From Clostridium saccharobutylicum DSM 13864 (GTDB lineage: Bacteria; Bacillota; Clostridia; Clostridiales; Clostridiaceae): 64,000 nt of DNA. The translations under genes were made by a program, and so were the position numbers. This document shows positions 1 to 8,326 of the stretch, piece after piece (position 1 is the stretch's first letter; every line of letters begins with the position of its first letter). Where the stretch lies: positions 4,930,001 to 4,994,000 of the forward strand of contig NC_022571.1 of assembly GCF_000473995.1 (NCBI RefSeq), written 5' to 3'. The notes under the pieces are model-generated. The model was not told where the DNA came from. It did no database searches and was given only the letters and a program-made list of their open reading frames with translations.

Positions 1-175
1 CTATATTTGTCTATATTAAACAAAGATGACTTTAATCTTCACTATTAAATATTAACAATCAAACTTTCTTTAATAAACAAAACTATATATAAACTATATA
101 AATTCAATATCGCATAATATAGTTTATATGTGTAAATTAATATTTTTTTGATAGTGATAAACTTGTATAAATTTA

Positions 176-204
176 TTGACACTTAAATATACTAACTATA
201 TAAT
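176..204 (+). promoter_or_regulatory. Sigma-A promoter of the PTS IIA gene
   Basis: TTGACA at 176-181, a 17-base spacer and TATAAT at 199-204 give a full-consensus vegetative promoter. The predicted transcript start, near 211, lies directly before the antiterminator site at 213. The leader before the IIA start would be about 155 nt and would carry the RAT and terminator. Confidence 0.8.
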
Positions 205-212
205 TAACTTAC

Positions 213-263
213 ACGTGTTACTGTTAAATCAGGCATAAGTTTAAAAAAACTTATGCCTTTTTT
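213..263 (+). promoter_or_regulatory. RAT antiterminator site overlapping a rho-independent terminator
   Basis: The RAT (ribonucleic antiterminator) core GTTACTG...CAGGCA is at 217-235, within about 213-239. Its 3' half is also the 5' arm of a perfect terminator stem: AGGCATAAGTTT (231-242) pairs with 247-258, followed by T258-263. This mutually exclusive layout is that of BglG/LicT/GlcT-controlled leaders: the bound antiterminator protein stabilises the RAT hairpin and prevents termination. The likely regulator is the gene at 3177-4034. Confidence 0.88.
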
Positions 264-369
264 ATATATTTTTATATATTTTGCCTTATATTTTTTGTAA
301 GGTTAGCAAAACTATAAATATTATATATAATGAAAGGATGTGAATAATCCTGTATATCAGGATTTAACT

Positions 370-885
370 ATGTTTGGATTTTTTAAAAAGAAAAAACAAG
401 ATGAAACAACAAACAATTCTACAAATACTACATTTAAATTAGTAGCTCCTATCTCTGGAAAATCAATGCCATTATCTGAGGTTCCAGATCCTGTATTCGC
501 TCAAAAAATGGCTGGTGATGGAATTGCAATTAATCCTACTGGCGATGTTGCTGTTGCCCCAGCTGATGGTGAATTAACTTTAGTATTTAATACAAAACAT
601 GCTTTTGCATTAACATTAGAAAACGGAGCAGAACTTCTAGTTCACATTGGTCTTGAGACTGTTTCTTTAAATGGAGAAGGTTTTGAACAATTAGTAGAAC
701 AAGGAACTAAGGTTAAAGCTGGAACTCCTATAATAAAGTTTGATAAGGAATTTATTAAAGCAAAAGGACTTCCTTTAGTCACACCTGTTTTAATAACAAA
801 TGCAGATGAATTAACTTCTATAGAAACACTTGAAAACATTGATACAATTGCTGGTGAAACTACAGTAGTTACATATACACGCTAA
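370..885 (+). CDS. PTS glucose-type enzyme IIA, stand-alone
   Basis: Cytoplasmic phosphocarrier of the glucose family (IIA-Glc/Crr fold). It takes phosphate from HPr and passes it to a IIB domain. With the ATG at 370 it has 171 residues, the usual length, and begins MFGFFKKKK like many Crr proteins. The two family histidines are visible: H77 in NTKHAFAL and phospho-acceptor H92 in LLVHIGLETV. An in-frame GTG at 340 is less likely because its Shine-Dalgarno-like AAAGGA is too close; AGGAT sits about 7 bases before the ATG. The natural partner is the IICB protein encoded convergently at 1183-2865, which lacks a IIA domain. The RAT/terminator leader predicts substrate-induced antitermination. 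Confidence 0.92.
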   Translation: MFGFFKKKKQDETTNNSTNTTFKLVAPISGKSMPLSEVPDPVFAQKMAGDGIAINPTGDVAVAPADGELTLVFNTKHAFALTLENGAELLVHIGLETVSLNGEGFEQLVEQGTKVKAGTPIIKFDKEFIKAKGLPLVTPVLITNADELTSIETLENIDTIAGETTVVTYTR

Positions 886-906
886 TAAACAATTAATATA
901 TTATAA

Positions 907-950
907 TGATAAAAGATCAGTATATTAAAATATGCTGATCTTTTATCATT
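907..950 (+). terminator. Hairpin terminator after the IIA gene
   Basis: AATGATAAAAGATCAG and its complement enclose a 14-base loop. The inner part, AAAAGATCAG/CTGATCTTTT, works in either direction. It begins about 20 bases after the IIA stop codon. Confidence 0.7.
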
Positions 951-1092
951 CTTAAATATATATAATCTTTTCCGCTACTAAATAAATAATAGTACAAATC
1001 AGACTTTACTATAAACATATTTATTAAGTTTTTTGCAATACCAATTATATGCAACAACTTTCACATCAGATTTGTTACACATAATTGCACAC

Positions 1093-1130
1093 AAAAATAA
1101 AGATAGAGCCCAATAATATGGACTCCATCT
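1093..1130 (-). terminator. Terminator of the PTS IICB gene
   Basis: On the minus strand GATGGAGTCC pairs with GGGCTCTATC around an AT loop, followed by TTTATTTTT. It lies 53 bases after the IICB stop codon. Confidence 0.75.
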
Positions 1131-1182
1131 TCACTTGTAGGATATTATATATTTTAAAATTTAAAGTATATAACTGTATTTA

Positions 1183-2865
1183 TTAATCGTTTCCTAATAT
1201 ATTATTAATTGCATTCTTGTATCCATCAGCTTTAGCTCCAAATATAGCTTGAATTCCATTACCAACTTCAACAACTCCAGCAGCACCTAATGCTTTTAAT
1301 TCTCCTTTATTTACTTTTGACTTATCTTTAACTTCAACTCTAAGTCTTGTTATACAAGCATCAACACTTACGATATTTCCTTCTCCACCTAATGCTTCTA
1401 ATACTGCTGGTGCTTTTTCAGCAATTTCACCTTTCGCTCCACCAGCTTTACTTGTAGAATCTGACCCTTTTCCTTGTCTTTCTTGGAAGTCTGCTTTTGT
1501 ATATAACTTAGTTTCTCCTTCATTTTCATCTCTACCAGGAGTCTTTAAGTTGAATTTTACAATCATAAATGTAAATAAGAAATAGTAAATTACTGCATAT
1601 ACTAAACCAACTAATATAACTATAAACCATCTAGTTGGAACTCCTGCACCTGCTGGAAGTAATCCAAATAAACTAAAGTCAATTAATCCACCTGAGAATG
1701 TCATTCCTATAAATACATGGAATATATCCATTAACATGAATGATAAACCTGCTAATAAACAGTGAACACCATATAATACTGGAGCAACAAATATAAATGT
1801 AAATTCTATTGGTTCTGTAATACCTGTTAATAATGAAGTAATACCTGCTGCTAATAACAATGAACCAACTTCTTTTCTCTTACTTGGTGCTGCTGCTCTA
1901 TACATAGCAAACGCTGCTGCTGGTAATCCAAACATCATGAATGGGAATTTACCTGCCATGAATCTTGTAGTTCCTCCAACTATTGTTGACATTGTATCTG
2001 ATGATGCACCTACTAAATCACCCATGCTTGATAATTGAGCAAAATATGCTGTATTTGCACCTGCAACTGTCTTCCAAGTTCCATCTACTAAGATTTGACC
2101 ATTAACAAATGATCCAAACCAGAATGGAGTATAAAATACATGGTGTAATCCAAATGGAATTAAAGATCTTTCAATAACTCCGAATAAGAATGTTCCGAAT
2201 GGACCTGACTCTCTAACCAAAGTAGCTATAACACCAATACCACTTTGAACAATTGGCCATACAAATGCTAGTAATGCTCCTACAAATGCCATAGTAATTG
2301 CTGTTATTATTGGAACAAATCTTGAACCTGAGAAGAAACCGATTACTTGTGGTAATTGAATTTCATGGAATCTGTCATGTAATAAAGCTGTTATAATACC
2401 TGTAATAATACCTCCGAATACTGACATATTTAATGTGAATATTCCAAGATTAGTTGTAACATATGTACCAAAATCTCCAACACTGCCTGGCTTAAGTACT
2501 CCAAGTTGAGTGGTTCCTAAACCAAGTAATGTTGAAATAACTTGATTCATTACTATAAAACCAAATACTGATGCTAATGCTGCTGTTCCTTTATCCTTTT
2601 TAGCAAGACCTACTGCAACACCTACTGCAAATAAAATTGGTAAGTTTCCAAATATAATATCTCCAATATTTTTCATTATTGTTAATACTGCAGTAACAAA
2701 TGGAATTGTAACAAATGCAATAAGTGGTTGATAAATTGCTGGTGGGTTATTTAATCCTGAAATTCCAAGTAATGCGCCACCTACACCTAATAATATACCT
2801 GCTATAGGTAATGCTGCTATTGGTAGCATTATTGCTTTACCTATTCTTTGTAAATATTGTAGCAT
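1183..2865 (-). CDS. ptsG: PTS glucose-type enzyme IICB (sugar permease)
   Basis: Membrane sugar transporter of the glucose/glucoside PTS family, 560 residues. Residues 1 to about 420 form the IIC channel with many hydrophobic segments and the signature GITEPIEF. The C-terminal IIB domain (about 485-560) has phospho-cysteine C504 in SVDACITRLRVEV. There is no IIA domain, so the separate IIA at 370-885 is the likely partner. RBS AGGAGG precedes ATG 2865. The leader contains a RAT/terminator and the upstream gene is a PRD antiterminator, so expression should respond to the PTS substrate. Glucose is the most likely substrate by family; N-acetylglucosamine or maltose-type sugars cannot be excluded from sequence alone. 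Confidence 0.87.
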   Translation of the reverse strand: MLQYLQRIGKAIMLPIAALPIAGILLGVGGALLGISGLNNPPAIYQPLIAFVTIPFVTAVLTIMKNIGDIIFGNLPILFAVGVAVGLAKKDKGTAALASVFGFIVMNQVISTLLGLGTTQLGVLKPGSVGDFGTYVTTNLGIFTLNMSVFGGIITGIITALLHDRFHEIQLPQVIGFFSGSRFVPIITAITMAFVGALLAFVWPIVQSGIGVIATLVRESGPFGTFLFGVIERSLIPFGLHHVFYTPFWFGSFVNGQILVDGTWKTVAGANTAYFAQLSSMGDLVGASSDTMSTIVGGTTRFMAGKFPFMMFGLPAAAFAMYRAAAPSKRKEVGSLLLAAGITSLLTGITEPIEFTFIFVAPVLYGVHCLLAGLSFMLMDIFHVFIGMTFSGGLIDFSLFGLLPAGAGVPTRWFIVILVGLVYAVIYYFLFTFMIVKFNLKTPGRDENEGETKLYTKADFQERQGKGSDSTSKAGGAKGEIAEKAPAVLEALGGEGNIVSVDACITRLRVEVKDKSKVNKGELKALGAAGVVEVGNGIQAIFGAKADGYKNAINNILGND

Positions 2866-2990
2866 AAATAATTCCTCCTAATGTTCTTTAATAATTTTAT
2901 ATAAATATGTTTTGTAATATTAATTTATTTTATTCTTATTAAGCTGGCCAGCTTTAAAAAATTAAAATCAAAAGACCTAAAGTTAACAAC

Positions 2991-3094
2991 AAAAAAAGAC
3001 TTAAATATAATTTTTAAAATTTATTTGTACTAAACTAAGATCAATAAATTTCTTTCATTATATTAAGTCTTGCCTGCATAACCAGTGACACCTT
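2991..3094 (-). promoter_or_regulatory. RAT antiterminator and overlapping terminator before ptsG
   Basis: Read on the minus strand, GGTGTCACTGGTTATGCAGG (from 3093 down) is a RAT-type core of the form G-T-[TC]-ACTG-N5-CAGGCA, ending near 3065. Its 3' end overlaps AAGACTTAA (3071-3063), which pairs with TTAAGTCTT (3004-2996), followed by a run of seven T at 2997-2991. The terminator loop is long (about 58 nt). The element lies between the antiterminator gene and ptsG, as in glcT-ptsG of Bacillus. Confidence 0.82.
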
Positions 3095-3176
3095 AAATTA
3101 TTTCATTTTGCTGTTTACTATATTAGTATATTAACATAAGATTTTTTTCTTGTAAAGGTTTTAAGTAAATGTTTTC

Positions 3177-4034
3177 TTATTGTATTTTTTTACATAGTTT
3201 GAATCTTTCAATATGTATGGTCAAAAATGCCACCTCATCCTTAGTAACTTTCACATTCAGTTCTCTTTCTATAATTCTACCGATTTCTTCTGCAATTGAA
3301 TACGTCTCTTTATAAGTCTTTTTAATCATTTTAGATAAATCATTATGAGCAGGTGCATTAACCATTATTCTTTGAATTGCAAATTTAATGTGAGTACAAA
3401 ATCTTGCATAATCCAAAGAATTTCTATCTATGTGTATATCTAGTCGTTGCTCAACAAATTTAACTATTATATTACTTAAATTTGTATTTTTAATTGTATT
3501 GGATAGTTTTCCATCATTTATAGATGAATGTATATGTAATGCTATAAAACCAACTTCTCCTTCAGGAATTTTTACATTTGAATACTTCTCTATTTTCAAA
3601 GCTATAAGTTTAGCCAATGAAAATTCCTTAGGATATAAAGTTTTCGTTTCAATCAAAAATGGATTTTCGATTTCTTCTTTGCTTTTTAACCTCTCAATTG
3701 CAAATGATAAATGATCAATTAATGCAATATGTATTCTTTCATTCAATTCAGTCTCTAACTGTTTAGATACATCATAAATAGCTTCCTCACAAACAGCAAG
3801 AAATCTTTCATCAAATTTTCCGACCAGCTCATTTAAATTAGCTCTATTTTCATCATTTTCTATAGCGAATACTTTATCAATTTTTGTATTCTTTGGAATT
3901 ACATCTCCGCTTTTTTTTCCAAAACCTATACCCTTAGCAAAAAGTATTTTTTCTTTCTCCTTTGAATTTACCAATACAATATTGTTATTAAATACCTTTA
4001 ATACAATTTCATCATTATTAAGTACAGTATCCAT
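3177..4034 (-). CDS. glcT: BglG/LicT-family transcription antiterminator (GlcT-like)
   Basis: RNA-binding antiterminator of 285 residues, the length of Bacillus GlcT. An N-terminal CAT RNA-binding domain (1-60; DTVLNNDEIVL...FGKKSGDVI) is followed by PRD1 (about 65-170) and PRD2 (about 171-285). PTS-phosphorylated histidines are visible in IDHLSFAIERL and ALHIHSS (PRD1) and in CTHIKFAI and LTIHIERF (PRD2). ATG 4034 has AAGGGA 9 bases upstream and is preferred to the upstream in-frame ATG at 4052. The gene lies just upstream of ptsG on the same strand. RAT sites before ptsG and before the IIA gene at 370 are the expected RNA targets. It is called GlcT-like by context; LicT or SacT type is possible. 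Confidence 0.85.
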   Translation of the reverse strand: MDTVLNNDEIVLKVFNNNIVLVNSKEKEKILFAKGIGFGKKSGDVIPKNTKIDKVFAIENDENRANLNELVGKFDERFLAVCEEAIYDVSKQLETELNERIHIALIDHLSFAIERLKSKEEIENPFLIETKTLYPKEFSLAKLIALKIEKYSNVKIPEGEVGFIALHIHSSINDGKLSNTIKNTNLSNIIVKFVEQRLDIHIDRNSLDYARFCTHIKFAIQRIMVNAPAHNDLSKMIKKTYKETYSIAEEIGRIIERELNVKVTKDEVAFLTIHIERFKLCKKIQ

Positions 4035-4080
4035 AATATCGTTTCCCTTCAAATTATATTTTCTTTTGTTAATCCTCTTT

Positions 4081-4241
4081 TACGCATATTTTAAAAAATA
4101 ACAATTTCATCTACCAAACTTATATCAAATCATACTCAGTCAGCCAATTGCCATAATAAGCTCGCTATGAAATACCTACACTTCCTTACCTTATGAAAAA
4201 TAATCATAGCTTTTGGACTTGTTATTTTCTCTCATATGTCT
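4081..4241 (+). repeat. Copy A of the ~160-bp palindromic intergenic repeat
   Basis: Diverged at its left end but clear at its right end: TGGACTTGTTATTTTCTCTC, then ATATGTCTA. The inner block CAGCCAATTGCCATAATAAG and CTCGCTATGA matches the other copies. It lies between glcT and the GNAT gene and has no ORF of note. Confidence 0.75.
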
Positions 4242-4275
4242 AAATTAATCTAAAGTTATATTTAAAATTAAACAA

Positions 4276-5208
4276 TTATTCTTTTATAATACAATATGTT
4301 GCATGATCCTTCCATTTACCATTAATCAAAAGATATTGTTCATTTATCCCAACTAATTTAAATCCGCATGATGTTAAAACATGTCTTGATCTTTTATTAT
4401 CTATTAATGCTGATGCTTCTATTCTATGAAGTTCACATTCATTAAATGCATAATCAATAAAAAGTTTTACACTTTCCTTAATATATCCTTTACCTTGTTC
4501 ATCCTTATCTATAGAATACCCTAAAACTCCACTTTTTAATGAACCATATACAATACTTGATAGTTTCATTTTTCCTATTAACCTATCTTCCTTAAAAATG
4601 CCAAGCTCTATATTAGTTCCATTTAAAAATTGTCTATAACTTTCATTTAAAAGGTTTTGCTGAGCTTCTAACGTATAAAAGCTATTATCTCTGTCAGGTT
4701 CAAAAGGAGCTAAATGATTTTTATTCTTTTTATAATATTCTAATAATTTTTCTGCATCTCCAGGTGTAAGATTTTTAAGTACAACATTTTTTCCGTTTAA
4801 TTGTATTATTGAGTATCTTCCTAATTGATTATATTCTTTTCTAGTTATTCCAAAAGATAATTCATCTAAATATTCACCTTTGAAATATTCATTTTCAGAA
4901 AGTATTCCCTGTAACGTGAATCCCAAATCCAAAAATGCATTTATATTTACATTTTCAAAAACTTTGATATTAATTTTAAAAATGCTAACATTTTTAAATA
5001 CAGTTTTTAAAATAATATTTAGCGCATCCTTTAATAAATTGTAATTGTAATCTCTATAAAATTTAAGATCTATATCACACCTTTTACTTATATTATTTAA
5101 TTCTAATATTCTAAATCTACCTATAACAATATCATTTATATCTTTCACTAAATATTCTGTTTGAGTTAATTTATCTGCTTGTATTTTTACCATTAAGTTT
5201 GATTCCAT
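4276..5208 (-). CDS. Tandem GNAT-family N-acetyltransferase
   Basis: A 310-residue protein with two GNAT-like halves. Residues 1-130 look like a degenerate GNAT domain (NISKRCDIDLKFYRDYNYN, FLDLGFTLQGILSENEYFKG). Residues 135-310 are a full RimJ/RimL-type domain: a ligand-pocket stretch (GDAEKLLEYYKKNKNHLAPF), the acetyl-CoA motif DEQGKGYIKESV and the conserved end NKRSRHVLTSCGFKLVG. Family members acetylate N-terminal or side-chain amines of proteins or small molecules; the substrate here cannot be read from sequence. RBS AGGAG lies just upstream of ATG 5208. The gene stands alone between two regulatory intergenic regions. Confidence 0.8.
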   Translation of the reverse strand: MESNLMVKIQADKLTQTEYLVKDINDIVIGRFRILELNNISKRCDIDLKFYRDYNYNLLKDALNIILKTVFKNVSIFKINIKVFENVNINAFLDLGFTLQGILSENEYFKGEYLDELSFGITRKEYNQLGRYSIIQLNGKNVVLKNLTPGDAEKLLEYYKKNKNHLAPFEPDRDNSFYTLEAQQNLLNESYRQFLNGTNIELGIFKEDRLIGKMKLSSIVYGSLKSGVLGYSIDKDEQGKGYIKESVKLFIDYAFNECELHRIEASALIDNKRSRHVLTSCGFKLVGINEQYLLINGKWKDHATYCIIKE

Positions 5209-5470
5209 ATATCCCTCTCCTAATTATAGACCTACATATTTAAGTTCATGTTTTATATATACATGTTAATTTTTTTCACTTTATCTGTGGTTCTACTATG
5301 TACTAAATAACAATCCTCTTATATCTTATATTACTAATTCTAAATGTTACTATTCACATTTATTTTATAACTATTTATAGTCATTGTTAAATAAAATTCA
5401 CTTATTATAAAAATATCATTTACCCAAAGTTATTTAAAGTAGATTTTTTATAAAAAATTTTATTAATATT

Positions 5471-5565
5471 TTATCCACATTCTTATTATAATCTTATAGT
5501 TATGCACAAAATCCACAATATATTGTTGATAACTTTTTTGTTTTCGTCAATATATTGTGGATTTT
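5471..5565. promoter_or_regulatory. DnaA-box cluster next to an 18-bp inverted repeat
   Basis: TTATCCACA (5471-5479) and TTATGCACA (5499-5507) both fit the DnaA-box consensus TTATNCACA. A TTATCAACA variant is on the minus strand near 5525-5533. AAAATCCACAATATATTG (5508-5525) is perfectly repeated in inverted form at 5548-5565 around a 22-base loop. The hairpin starts 12 bases after the tcdA stop but has no minus-strand T run, so it is not an ordinary terminator. AT-rich DNA raises the chance frequency of such words. Confidence 0.45.
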
Positions 5566-5577
5566 CTTATTTTTAAA

Positions 5578-6342
5578 CTACTTATTTATTCCTAATATAT
5601 CCTTGATTACTTCTCCACCTATTATCATTCCTGCTACTGGAGGTACAAAAGATATACTTCCTGGTATTTGCCTTTTAGCTGCACACTTTTTAGTTCCACC
5701 TGTACAAACACATCCTGTTTTACAAGTAATTACTTCATCATAATTAGGCTTGATAGGTATTTCTTCCGAATATACAACCTTTAATTTTTCAACGCCTCGT
5801 TTTCTTAATTCATATCTCATAACTTTAGCTAACGGACATACTTTAGTTTTAAAAACATCTGTAACTTTAAATTGAGTTGGATCTAACTTATTTCCTGTTC
5901 CCATAGAACTCATTATTCTTATATTATTCTTATAACAATATTCTGCTAATCCTAATTTCGCTGAAACTGTATCTATCGCATCTACAACATAATCAACATC
6001 ACTTGGAATTATTTCTGCTAAATTTTCTTGAGTAACAAAAACTTGGTGAGTTATAACATTACATTGTCTATTTATAGATTCTATTCTTTCTTTCATAACT
6101 TCAACTTTAGGCTTACTTATAGTTTTATATGTAGCATGCACTTGTCTATTTAAATTAGTTAAACAAACTGTATCATCATCAACAATAATTAATTCTCCAA
6201 CTCCTGCTCTTGCGAGTGCTTCAATAGTATAACTTCCTACTCCACCTACCCCAAAAACAATTACTTTGCTATTTTTTAATTTATCTAATCCATCTTTACC
6301 TATTAAAAGTTCTGTTCTTGATAAAGAATGCTGAGTTGTCAT
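5578..6342 (-). CDS. tcdA: tRNA threonylcarbamoyladenosine dehydratase
   Basis: E1-like (ThiF/MoeB/HesA superfamily) enzyme of 254 residues. It uses ATP to cyclise t6A at position 37 of ANN-decoding tRNAs to ct6A. The nucleotide-binding glycine motif FGVGGVGSYTIEALARAG and the following DDDTVCLTNLNRQ (conserved N-x-N-R-Q) are at about 31-70. SSMGTGNKLDPT and the DVFKTKVCPLAKVMR segment are typical of TcdA/YgdL. The C-terminal part carries a Cys cluster (CKTGCVCTGGTKKC) before PGSISFVP. RBS AAGGAG precedes ATG 6342. Single-gene unit. Confidence 0.92.
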   Translation of the reverse strand: MTTQHSLSRTELLIGKDGLDKLKNSKVIVFGVGGVGSYTIEALARAGVGELIIVDDDTVCLTNLNRQVHATYKTISKPKVEVMKERIESINRQCNVITHQVFVTQENLAEIIPSDVDYVVDAIDTVSAKLGLAEYCYKNNIRIMSSMGTGNKLDPTQFKVTDVFKTKVCPLAKVMRYELRKRGVEKLKVVYSEEIPIKPNYDEVITCKTGCVCTGGTKKCAAKRQIPGSISFVPPVAGMIIGGEVIKDILGINK

Positions 6343-6447
6343 ATTTCTTCTCTCCTTATAATTTTAATTCAGTTGTTAATTGTCATTATACCATAAATAC
6401 AAATTCCTACTATACCTATAATTTAAATATTATTTTAGTTTGTTATA

Positions 6448-6516
6448 AAAAATAAAATAGTTCAAATATGATAATAACTCTATATTTATTATTATCACAT
6501 TCAAACTATTTTAAAG
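6448..6516 (-). terminator. Terminator after bioB
   Basis: Long AT-rich hairpin. On the minus strand AATAGTTTGAATGTGATAAT pairs imperfectly with ATTATCATATTTGAACTATT, followed by TTATTTTTTAT. Confidence 0.65.
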
Positions 6517-6672
6517 TTTTTTATAACATTTTTAAACTATTAGTTAAATAAATATTTTCTAAATCTACACATCTTTAAATTCAAATTTAAAATTGTGTAG
6601 ATAATGCATTTTTTGCAATTTTATTTCATTAAGTTGTATGAATAAATTCGGGTTACATTTTATTTACATAAC

Positions 6673-7641
6673 CTATATTATTTCTTTTACTTTCAACCCC
6701 AAATTATTGATCATTTTTCTATCATCACATACATTATTCCCACATGTAGTTAATAAATTTCCTGTTATAGTTGCATTGGCACCAGCTTTAAATGCTTTGT
6801 CTCCATAATTCTCCAACTTGTTTCTTCCTCCTGCTAATCGTATATTAGACTTTGGATTTATAAATCTAAATATAGCTATAGTCCTAAGAATCTCATCTTC
6901 ACTCAACGGTTCTTGATTTTCAAGTGGAGTTCCCTTCATAGGCATTAATATATTTATAGGTATTGAGAATACCTCTAATCTTTCTAATTCAATGGACATA
7001 TCAATCCTATCTTCTCTACATTCGCCCAATCCTATGATTCCGCCTGAACAAATTTCAAATCCAACTTTTTTAGCTATATTTATTGTATTTATTCTATCTT
7101 CATAAGTATGGGTAGTACATATTTTATTATAATAGTTTTTTGACGTTTCCACATTATGATGATATCTCTTTACTCCAGCTTCTTTTAATTTAACCAAAGA
7201 ATTTTCATCTAATATTCCATGAGATGCACATAAACTTATTGAACATTCATCATTTAATCTTTTATAATAATCAACAATGCCTTCAAAATCTTTTCCAATT
7301 AACGCCTTCCCTGAAGTCACTATTGAAAATCTATCTACGCCTTCATCTTGATTTTCTTTTGCTTGAGATTTTATTTCTTCATATGGCAATAATGAATATT
7401 CTTTTACCCCAGTATTAAAGTGAATAGATTGAGCACAATACGTGCAATTTTCGGTACATCTTCCGCTTTTACCATTTACAATTGAGCATAAATCTACTTT
7501 ATCACCCATAAAACCTTCTCTTATCTCATTTGCAGCCATGAATAATTCTTGCGAAGGCTCTGAATATAATCGTAAAGCTTCCTCTTTAGTTATTTTATAT
7601 CCTTTCAATACTTTATCTTTTAATTCATTTGAAAAATTCAT
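6673..7641 (-). CDS. bioB: Biotin synthase
   Basis: Radical-SAM enzyme that inserts sulfur into dethiobiotin. The protein has 322 residues from ATG 7641. The 4Fe-4S/SAM motif CTENCTYC is at about 62-69, followed by AQS as in BioB. NVETSKNYY, SGGIIGLGE and the C-terminal RLAGGR and CGNN segments are BioB hallmarks. GGGGGA lies 7 bases before this ATG; a TTG five codons upstream overlaps that RBS and is rejected. No bioA, bioD or bioF is near, so the cell may import dethiobiotin or encode them elsewhere. I found no clear BirA operator upstream. Confidence 0.93.
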   Translation of the reverse strand: MNFSNELKDKVLKGYKITKEEALRLYSEPSQELFMAANEIREGFMGDKVDLCSIVNGKSGRCTENCTYCAQSIHFNTGVKEYSLLPYEEIKSQAKENQDEGVDRFSIVTSGKALIGKDFEGIVDYYKRLNDECSISLCASHGILDENSLVKLKEAGVKRYHHNVETSKNYYNKICTTHTYEDRINTINIAKKVGFEICSGGIIGLGECREDRIDMSIELERLEVFSIPINILMPMKGTPLENQEPLSEDEILRTIAIFRFINPKSNIRLAGGRNKLENYGDKAFKAGANATITGNLLTTCGNNVCDDRKMINNLGLKVKEII

Positions 7642-8326
7642 CTTTTCTTCCCCCAAATCTATGTCTTAATTACTAACCTTTATCATTAATATACTTTTTT
7701 ATTGAAACATAATAATTATTTACCTACTAAACATAGTAATTATTTCAAGCATATTTATTTACTGTATCCATTACAAATTTTACAATAATACCTCAATAAA
7801 TATATTCCATATTTTTCTTTTTAATGATATACTTCACATATTATACTTATCTTTTAAGATTGTCAACTTTGTTATAATCTGAGTTGACATTTTATTTTTT
7901 AATAGCTTGTTTTTATATTTTTCATTTTTTATTTGTGTATACTATACTTTAAGATTTAGATTTATTTGTGGTTAATATCTCATATATAAGTTGGGACAAT
8001 AAGCTTATATTACAGTTAATAGCATAGAACTAACAATTAAGTATGTACTGTAAAATCTTTAACTCAACTTATATCGAAATAAGACTTATTTCCAATTTGC
8101 ACTAATCGTCGCATAAATCTAAATCCCAAATTATTTATGTATTCTATAATCGTTATTTGTACTATTAAATTCATGAAATAATGTTTATAATATAGATTAG
8201 TGTTATATTTAATGTCTAAATATTTAACATATAAAATAACAATTAGTATTATTAAAGTTTACTTTGTTTATATATTATCTAATTAAAGGAAACTTTTTAA
8301 ATTAATATTTTAGGAGGATTACTCAA
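7642..8326. other. Divergent intergenic region bioB-mtnN (685 bp)
   Basis: No gene is supported here. It must carry the promoters of bioB (-) and mtnN (+). An imperfect inverted repeat of about 175 bp fills its centre (listed separately). I see no riboswitch or T-box motif. Confidence 0.6.
7949..8126. repeat. Imperfect ~178-bp inverted repeat
   Basis: The ends TTTAGATTTAT and ATAAATCTAAA are exact inverted copies. Further in, ATATAAGTTG (left) and CAACTTATAT (right) also match in inverted order. Length and design resemble the ~160-bp palindrome family, but the end sequences differ. No ORF. Confidence 0.45.

Noticed and set aside
7642-8326. SAM riboswitch or T-box upstream of mtnN or bioB
   Set aside because: None of the conserved core motifs (such as the T-box GGTGG bulge sequence) is present on either strand.
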